Below the pieces are notes generated by a model. It was not told the origin of the DNA. It did no database searches and was given only the letters and a program-made list of their open reading frames with translations. Below are positions 22,113 through 26,203 of a stretch of 26,203 nt of DNA, in pieces. How positions within the stretch are numbered: the first letter of the stretch is position 1; each line of letters starts with the position of its first letter. The position numbers were made by a program, and so were the translations under genes. This DNA is from a virus. The stretch is taken from IMG/VR virus record IMGVR_UViG_3300022594_000026, positions 1-26,203 of that record; one strand, 5' to 3'.

Positions 22113-23378
22113 ATGACCGTCACCATTAACGGAACAAGCGGCATCACCGCGCCAGGCACTGAAACCTTTGGTGACGGTACGGCCCTAGGTGGAGCTACAA
22201 ACCCTATTGTCTCAATGGCAAAGGGTGCGAACAACTACGTTCAAGGCTACATCGTCAACAACACTGATGCCGCCAACTCTTCTGCTGATCTTGTTTGCTA
22301 CCCTTCAAACGGTACAGACAGTTCTGGTTGGATTGACATGGGTATTACTGGCCCTACGTTTTCCCAAGCTGCTTACGGCATTACAGGGCAAAACGAAGGC
22401 TACATCTTTATGTCTGCGCCTAGCGGTGCATCTAAGACTGGTAACTTGGTTTTAGCTACTGACAGCACTGGCACACAGAACGCTATTAAGTTTGCCACTG
22501 GCGGCTTTGGCTCTACTACTGAGCGTATGCGTTTGGATGCTAGTGGGAATTTGGGTGTTGGTACTACAAGTCCTCAATCTAGGCTGCACGTAAACACACC
22601 GACAATTAGTTCGGCAACTTTGCGAGAGCTTATTGTTGAATCTCAGTCTACAGGCGCTGGAAATACTTTAGGGTCTTTGGTTGGCGTAACTTTTTCACAG
22701 TCAAGCACTGCTTATGCTGGAGGTGGTTTATTAAGAACTTCTGGCGTCTATGGCGTAAGCACTGACAATAGCAACTTTTCAAGAAGTTTAGGTTTAGCTT
22801 TTTATACAAGCGCCCAAGATAGTGCAGCCGTAGAACGTGCCCGTATAGACTCTAGCGGTAACTTGCTGGTGGGAAAAACAGCTTCTCTTGCCTCATCTGT
22901 TGGAATTGAAAACAGACCTGATGGTCAAATTTATGCAGGAATGGCAGGTTCTACTGGTGCAGCAACTACGCTTAATGTGTATTCAACTGGCGCAGCAGCA
23001 TATCGTTTTTATGTAGGGATGGATGGGCGTGTAAATGCAACACTAACAACAATCTCTGCTATTTCAGACGAGCGTTTAAAAGAAAACATTCGCGATTTAG
23101 ATTTGGGTTTGACTGATATTCTTGCTTTGAAGCCTCGCCGATACGATTGGAAAGAAGGTAAAGGAGCAGACATTAAAAATGCTGTTGGCTTTATAGCTCA
23201 AGAATTTGAAACTGTTTTCCCAACTTCTGTTGGCTCTTCTAAAGCTGGCGAAGACGGCATCGAGTACAAGAACATCTGCCATGAGGAATTGATCCCTACT
23301 TTGGTAAAAGCCATCCAAGAACAACAAGCTATCATTGAATCCCTTACAACCCGCATCACAGCATTGGAAAAAGCATGA
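22113..23378 (+). CDS. Tail fibre with C-terminal S74 self-cleaving chaperone (3)
   Basis: This 421-aa protein begins MTVTINGTSGITAPGTETFG, a common fibre N-terminus. The shaft has a LDASGNLGVGTTSPQSR repeat. The S74 domain starts near residue 318, with S318-D-E-R-L-K323 as the catalytic set. It contains GLTDILALKPRRYDWKEG and GFIAQEFE, and ends in a coiled coil (AIQEQQAIIESLTTRITALE). This is the most canonical of the three S74 domains. The stop overlaps the next start as ATGA. Confidence 0.92.
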   Translation: MTVTINGTSGITAPGTETFGDGTALGGATNPIVSMAKGANNYVQGYIVNNTDAANSSADLVCYPSNGTDSSGWIDMGITGPTFSQAAYGITGQNEGYIFMSAPSGASKTGNLVLATDSTGTQNAIKFATGGFGSTTERMRLDASGNLGVGTTSPQSRLHVNTPTISSATLRELIVESQSTGAGNTLGSLVGVTFSQSSTAYAGGGLLRTSGVYGVSTDNSNFSRSLGLAFYTSAQDSAAVERARIDSSGNLLVGKTASLASSVGIENRPDGQIYAGMAGSTGAATTLNVYSTGAAAYRFYVGMDGRVNATLTTISAISDERLKENIRDLDLGLTDILALKPRRYDWKEGKGADIKNAVGFIAQEFETVFPTSVGSSKAGEDGIEYKNICHEELIPTLVKAIQEQQAIIESLTTRITALEKA

Positions 23379-23527
23379 TTAAACTCGAACTCTCTATTGA
23401 CGCCGTTAACTTCATCCTTCAGGTCCTTGGCGAACTGCCAACAAAGTCTGGCGCTTTCCCCTTGGTAATGGAAATCAAAAACCAAGCCGACCCGCAAGTG
23501 CCTAAAGAAGAATCCAAGGCGGAGTAA
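23375..23527 (+). CDS. 50-residue conserved phage protein
   Basis: This short ORF begins MIKLELSIDAVNFILQVLGE and continues LPTKSGAFPLVMEIKNQADP, ending in an acidic Lys/Glu tail. Its ATG overlaps the stop of the third fibre gene (ATGA). Small proteins with this opening (a strand, then VN-ILQ-LG and a helix) are frequent next to fibre and lysis genes of similar phages, with unknown role. The SD for the next gene lies at its 3' end. Confidence 0.75.
   Translation: MIKLELSIDAVNFILQVLGELPTKSGAFPLVMEIKNQADPQVPKEESKAE
23521..23524 (+). promoter_or_regulatory. Ribosome binding site supporting an ATT start
   Basis: GGAG at 23521-23524 is 6 bases before ATT at 23531, ideal spacing for initiation, whereas the first in-frame ATG (23552) is 27 bases away with no site of its own. 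Confidence 0.55.
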
Positions 23528-23530
23528 ACC

Positions 23531-24250
23531 ATTGATCCAATCAGTCTTCTCATGCTGGCTCAAGGCGCAGTTGCGGCTATCCGCACTGGCTGTCAAATGC
23601 TGTCAGAAGGGAAGGCTGATCTTGATAAGTTCAAAAAGACAGTTGAGGAAGGCATCGGCGACGCTAAAGAGATATTTAAAGAAGTAACTGGACTTTGGGG
23701 GTGGCTTCAGGGTTTGTTATCTGGGGCAAAAAAGAATAAAGAATCAACACCAGAGCCGCTTGGCGAGGTGGTGACAGAACCCAAAAAGAGAACAAAGCGC
23801 CAACCAGAGCTGACTTACGAAGAGTTTCAAGCACAAGCAGTCCACGAAATATGCGAGAACATGAAAGTGTATTTTGAAGCCATCCGAGGTTTGCAAATGC
23901 ACTGTCAAGAACTGATAACCGACTCGGCAACCACCGAGAATGTTGCGTCTGCTGCGATTGACCGCATTGAGATTGAGTGGCAGCTAAAGCAGATGTCAAC
24001 GCAAGTGAGAGAAGCGATGGTGTACACACCGGAGCACTTGGGGTTACAAGACTTGTACGCTCGGTTCAACCGGATGTACGAACAGATTTTGGAAGAGCAG
24101 GAGTTTGCCCGTGATGTAGCGGCCAAGAAAGAACGAGACACAGCATGGCAACGCGAATACCGCAACGAAGTGTTCAAAGCCAAGCTGGTGTACGCAGTAG
24201 CGGTGGTGATCGGTCTGCTGGAGATAATGGGGTTGTATTTCACTCTATGA
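23531..24250 (+). CDS. Coiled-coil protein with C-terminal membrane anchor
   Basis: This 239-aa protein is read from a proposed ATT start, giving an N-terminus xDPISLLMLAQGAVAAIRTG; the first ATG would be at 23552 (232 aa) and removes a probable conserved start. The sequence continues with a helical region (KADLDKFKKTVEEGIGDAKE), a basic linker, a long helix, and a single C-terminal membrane segment (residues about 218-237, VYAVAVVIGLLEIMGLYFTL). The body should be cytoplasmic with the tail in the membrane. It precedes the holin group, so a role in lysis timing or virion entry is possible but unproven. It overlaps the next gene as ATGA. Confidence 0.68.
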   Translation: MDPISLLMLAQGAVAAIRTGCQMLSEGKADLDKFKKTVEEGIGDAKEIFKEVTGLWGWLQGLLSGAKKNKESTPEPLGEVVTEPKKRTKRQPELTYEEFQAQAVHEICENMKVYFEAIRGLQMHCQELITDSATTENVASAAIDRIEIEWQLKQMSTQVREAMVYTPEHLGLQDLYARFNRMYEQILEEQEFARDVAAKKERDTAWQREYRNEVFKAKLVYAVAVVIGLLEIMGLYFTL

Positions 24251-24432
24251 GCGAATTCACACGTTGGGTTGTCATCGTCTCACTCATCATTATTGGTTTG
24301 ATGGGGCTGTCGTTTTTGGCGGTGTATCAAGCCAAGCAGCTAAAAAAGACAGAGGCTGTTTTGATGCGCGCGGAAGAGCGGGACAAGAAATTGCAGAAAC
24401 TTTTAAAGGAAAAGGAAAAGGACGATGAATGA
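24247..24432 (+). CDS. Small membrane protein with charged coiled coil
   Basis: This 61-aa protein has an N-terminal membrane segment (residues 7-27, WVVIVSLIIIGLMGLSFLAV and Y), followed by a helix of mixed charge (KKTEAVLMRAEERDKKLQKL and more). ATG 24247 overlaps the preceding stop (ATGA); a longer frame from 24145 lies inside that gene. The layout recalls an inner-membrane spanin or holin modulator, but no outer-membrane lipoprotein partner (lipobox) is seen nearby. It overlaps the holin start by 8 bases. Confidence 0.72.
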   Translation: MSEFTRWVVIVSLIIIGLMGLSFLAVYQAKQLKKTEAVLMRAEERDKKLQKLLKEKEKDDE

Positions 24433-24886
24433 TCTACTCAATCTGCTTAAGGGTTTTGCGCCCACTCTCGCAACTGCTGTTGCTGGGCCTCTTGGGGGCG
24501 CTGCTATTAGCGCCATTGCTGCTAAGTTTGGTGTCGGAGAAAGTGTGGAGGAAGTGGCTAAAGCCATTGCAGGAGACCCCGCAGCCGCAGCCAAACTTCA
24601 AGAGCTAGAACTCGAATACGCCAAGCTCGATGCCGCCGACCGCGACTCAGCACGCAAGCGTGAGTTGGAAATTGCCACAAGCGCCAGCGCTCCTTGGTAC
24701 AGCAAAGTGGTCACCCCCGTCCTAGCTATTGGCATGTTCGTGCTTTGGGCGGCAGTCAACATTTTGCTTTTGAACCATAGCATCCCCGATGGTATGCGCG
24801 AGATCGTGATCCGTATGCTGGGTAGTTTGGATGCGGCCACCATGCTGATCCTGTCTTACTATTTTGGTAACTCACATAAACACTGA
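24425..24886 (+). CDS. Holin (3-TM, GTA-holin-like)
   Basis: This 153-aa protein should form the membrane lesion that starts lysis. It has an N-terminal hydrophobic Gly/Ala stretch (LATAVAGPLGGAAISAIAAK), a charged helix (KLQELELEYAKLDAADRDSA) and, in the C-terminal third, two membrane segments (VVTPVLAIGMFVLWAAVNIL and a final one near MLILSYYFG). The APWYSKVVTPVLA junction is typical of the gene-transfer-agent 3TM holin type. It lies just before an HNH gene and the endolysin. Confidence 0.82.
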   Translation: MNDLLNLLKGFAPTLATAVAGPLGGAAISAIAAKFGVGESVEEVAKAIAGDPAAAAKLQELELEYAKLDAADRDSARKRELEIATSASAPWYSKVVTPVLAIGMFVLWAAVNILLLNHSIPDGMREIVIRMLGSLDAATMLILSYYFGNSHKH

Positions 24887-24888
24887 GG

Positions 24889-24894
24889 TATAAT
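24889..24894 (+). promoter_or_regulatory. Perfect TATAAT box before the second HNH gene
   Basis: TATAAT occurs directly after the holin stop. The best -35-like partner is TTGGTA at 24864-24869 with a 19-base gap, so the promoter is weak or doubtful. It also falls between the GAGG ribosome binding site and the TTG start of the HNH gene, so a transcript begun here would lack that site. Confidence 0.3.
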
Positions 24895-25449
24895 TTGTGG
24901 ATGACAAAAAATAACATCTTGTCCACAAACTTAATCTTCAACGCTGTACAGGATGCCATATCGAAGAAAAAAGATACGGCAGCTAGTATTTTTGAAAACC
25001 CAGAAAACTCTCGAAAGTACAAGTGTTGCGTTGAAAATTGCTCTCGAAATGCGTACGCGAAAAATTATTGCAATGCGCACTATCTTAGGCATCGAGCGGG
25101 AAAAAGTTTAGACGTCGCAGTACGGGCACGAAAAAGAGAAGATGCTTGTTCGGTATGCAACGAAAAAACGGGGGCAAAAGGCGGATGGGGGATGTGCCCG
25201 AAGCACTACAAAACAGCTCGCCAAAAAGCAATCAAGGAATGTTTAGTTGCGTTTTTTGGGGGAAAGTGCAAAAAATGTTTGGGGGTGTTTCCAACGGAGG
25301 TTTATGATTTCCATCATCTTGAACAAAAAGATGAAAGCCCAAGCCATGCAATAGCAAGTCTTTCGGTTGAAAAGATCGCTGCTGAGATAGGCAAATGCAC
25401 ACTGTTGTGCGCCAACTGTCATAGGATTGAACATGCAAGAGAATTTTGA
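24895..25449 (+). CDS. HNH endonuclease with zinc-finger modules (second copy)
   Basis: This 184-aa protein has two N-terminal Cys/His modules: C45-C49-C59-H62 (CVENCSRNAYAKNYCNAHYL) and C85-C88-C101-H104. The HNH domain follows: CKKC at 125-128, DFHH at 138-141 and CTLLCANCHRIEH at 168-180. The modules probably bind DNA and the HNH part cuts it. The start is TTG 24895 (6 bases after GAGG) or ATG 24901. It separates holin from endolysin and overlaps the endolysin start by 17 bases. The DNA is A-rich with many AAA codons, unlike the neighbours, which suggests it came from elsewhere. Confidence 0.85.
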   Translation: MWMTKNNILSTNLIFNAVQDAISKKKDTAASIFENPENSRKYKCCVENCSRNAYAKNYCNAHYLRHRAGKSLDVAVRARKREDACSVCNEKTGAKGGWGMCPKHYKTARQKAIKECLVAFFGGKCKKCLGVFPTEVYDFHHLEQKDESPSHAIASLSVEKIAAEIGKCTLLCANCHRIEHAREF

Positions 25450-25957
25450 AAAATGTTTTAGCTCCGTTATAAAGTCAGAAGGTGGCTATGTTTTTGACAA
25501 AGATGACGCAGGTGGTGAGACGAACCTTGGGGTTACTAAAGCTGCTTGGGCTTCTTATCTTGGCCGCGCTATTCAGGATGGCGAGATGAAGGCATTGACG
25601 GTTGACGTGGTCAAGCCGTTCTACAAAAAGATGTACTGGGACAAGATGCACTGCGATGACTTGCCCAAGGGTCTCGACTACGCGGCGTTTGATTTTGCTG
25701 TGAACGCTGGTGTTGGCCAGTCGTCAAAATTCATTCAACGCAGTGTTGGTGCAAAGGATGACGGCGCTATTGGACCTGCGACTCTGGCAGCGGTGGCGAA
25801 AGCTGACCCTCGGATGTTGTTGCTTGGGTTCACAAACCAGAAGGTTTTGTTTTATCGCGGCTTGGTTGAGAAGAACGCCACCCAAGAGAAATTTCTCAAA
25901 GGCTGGCTGGCGCGTGCTACAGAGGTTGAAAACAAAGCGATGACAATGCTGGCTTGA
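25433..25957 (+). CDS. Endolysin, GH108-type muramidase
   Basis: This 174-aa protein is the peptidoglycan-cutting enzyme of lysis. The N-terminus carries the catalytic Glu of the family in SEGGYVFDKDDAGGETNLGV (E16). A segment follows with FYKKMYWDKMHCDDLPKGLD and YAAFDFAVNAGVG. The C-terminal half has the peptidoglycan-binding repeat-type motif DDGAIGPATLAAVA. There is no signal peptide, so it depends on the holin for access. ATG 25433 follows AGGA with 6-base spacing; this site lies inside the upstream HNH gene. An earlier TTG (25427) is less likely. Confidence 0.9.
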   Translation: MQENFEKCFSSVIKSEGGYVFDKDDAGGETNLGVTKAAWASYLGRAIQDGEMKALTVDVVKPFYKKMYWDKMHCDDLPKGLDYAAFDFAVNAGVGQSSKFIQRSVGAKDDGAIGPATLAAVAKADPRMLLLGFTNQKVLFYRGLVEKNATQEKFLKGWLARATEVENKAMTMLA

Positions 25958-25988
25958 TACCGTAGCCTTTTGATGGGAAAATGCCGCC

Positions 25989-26203
25989 ATGCCCTTACAG
26001 AAAATACAACTCAAGCCCGGTGTAAACCGAGAAAACACTCGTTACACCAATGAAGGCGGCTATTATGAGTCGGACAAAGTTCGCTTTCGTCAGGGCACGC
26101 CCGAGAAAATTGGGGGCTGGGCGCGTATCTCGTCGGCATCTTTTCTAGGCATCTGCCGTTCACTGTGGAATTGGTTCGTGAATGTGTTAATCCTGTGTTT
26201 CCA
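25989..26203 (+). CDS. P22 gp10-like packaged-DNA stabilization protein (3' truncated)
   Basis: Only the first 71 codons are inside the window; the reading frame is open to the edge. The N-terminus MPLQKIQLKPGVNRENTRYT, then YYESDKVRFRQGTPEKIGGW, is typical of the neck protein that seals the DNA channel below gp4 in P22-like phages. The ATG has a weak GGGA site 11 bases upstream. The final residues before the edge (LWNWFVNVLILCF) look less like the family than the earlier part, perhaps from divergence or a sequence error at the contig end. Confidence 0.78.
   Translation, partial: MPLQKIQLKPGVNRENTRYTNEGGYYESDKVRFRQGTPEKIGGWARISSASFLGICRSLWNWFVNVLILCF

Larger units (their letters stand above)
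19816..23335 (+). repeat. Dispersed near-identical segments shared by the three fibre genes
   Basis: Copies found by eye: 19816-19842 with 20781-20807 (26 of 27 bases); 21042-21079 with 22536-22573 (37 of 38); 21247-21280 with 22840-22873 (32 of 34); 20482-20504 with 21657-21679 (21 of 23); and 20569-20594 with 23310-23335 (25 of 26). The copies encode the same shaft turns or chaperone coil and could support recombination. The entry spans all copies. Confidence 0.8.

Overview
The window is part of the late (structural and lysis) region of a tailed double-stranded DNA bacteriophage. It encodes both terminase subunits, a portal protein, a scaffold-like protein, an HK97-fold-type major capsid protein, neck proteins resembling P22 gp4 and other head-tail adaptors, three tail fibres ending in self-cleaving S74 chaperone domains, a holin, a GH108-type endolysin, and the start of a P22 gp10-like DNA stabilization protein. 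There is no tape-measure, sheath or tail-tube gene, and the neck set is of P22/podovirus type, so a short-tailed (podovirus-like) virion is the best guess. The style of the small structural genes resembles uncultured freshwater phages. A Gram-negative, possibly betaproteobacterial, host is an inference only. No integrase, repressor or replication gene is present here.

Layout. 29-103: an initiator-type tRNA. 131-8414: packaging and head genes in order terS, terL, portal, a 65-aa protein, a GroES-like co-chaperonin, scaffold, a conserved 153-aa protein, a decoration-type protein and the major capsid protein, ending at a UUCG-loop terminator. 8539-8790: a small acidic protein with its own terminator. 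9603-8795 (minus strand): a two-gene cassette, GNAT acetyltransferase then HNH endonuclease, the only genes on the opposite strand. 9640-10253: a sigma70-type promoter, a leader able to form three hairpins, a Thr/Ser-rich structural protein and a third terminator. 10272-15462: a structural protein, a glycosyltransferase, many small Gly/Lys-rich proteins that share a short motif, a gp4-like adaptor and a zinc-ribbon protein. 15466-18141: a second adaptor, two related beta-rich proteins around a 63-aa protein, and a protein made of 20-residue repeats. 18151-23378: fibre and receptor-binding genes, including three S74 fibres. 23375-25957: a 50-aa protein, two membrane/coiled-coil proteins, holin, a second HNH endonuclease and endolysin. 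25989 to the end: a truncated gp10-like gene.

How the genes work together. TerS/TerL package DNA through the portal into a capsid built from the major capsid protein on the scaffold, probably with help from the phage co-chaperonin. Decoration-type proteins and possibly glycosylation finish the head. The adaptor and stabilization proteins close the neck. The fibres bind the host and are matured by S74 cleavage. Holin and endolysin release the progeny. Genes are tightly packed with ATGA, TAATG or 8-nt stop/start overlaps, implying strong translational coupling. No stretch above 300 bases lacks a gene. The longest gaps are 8415-8538 (terminator plus a short palindrome) and 9604-9755 (promoter plus structured leader).
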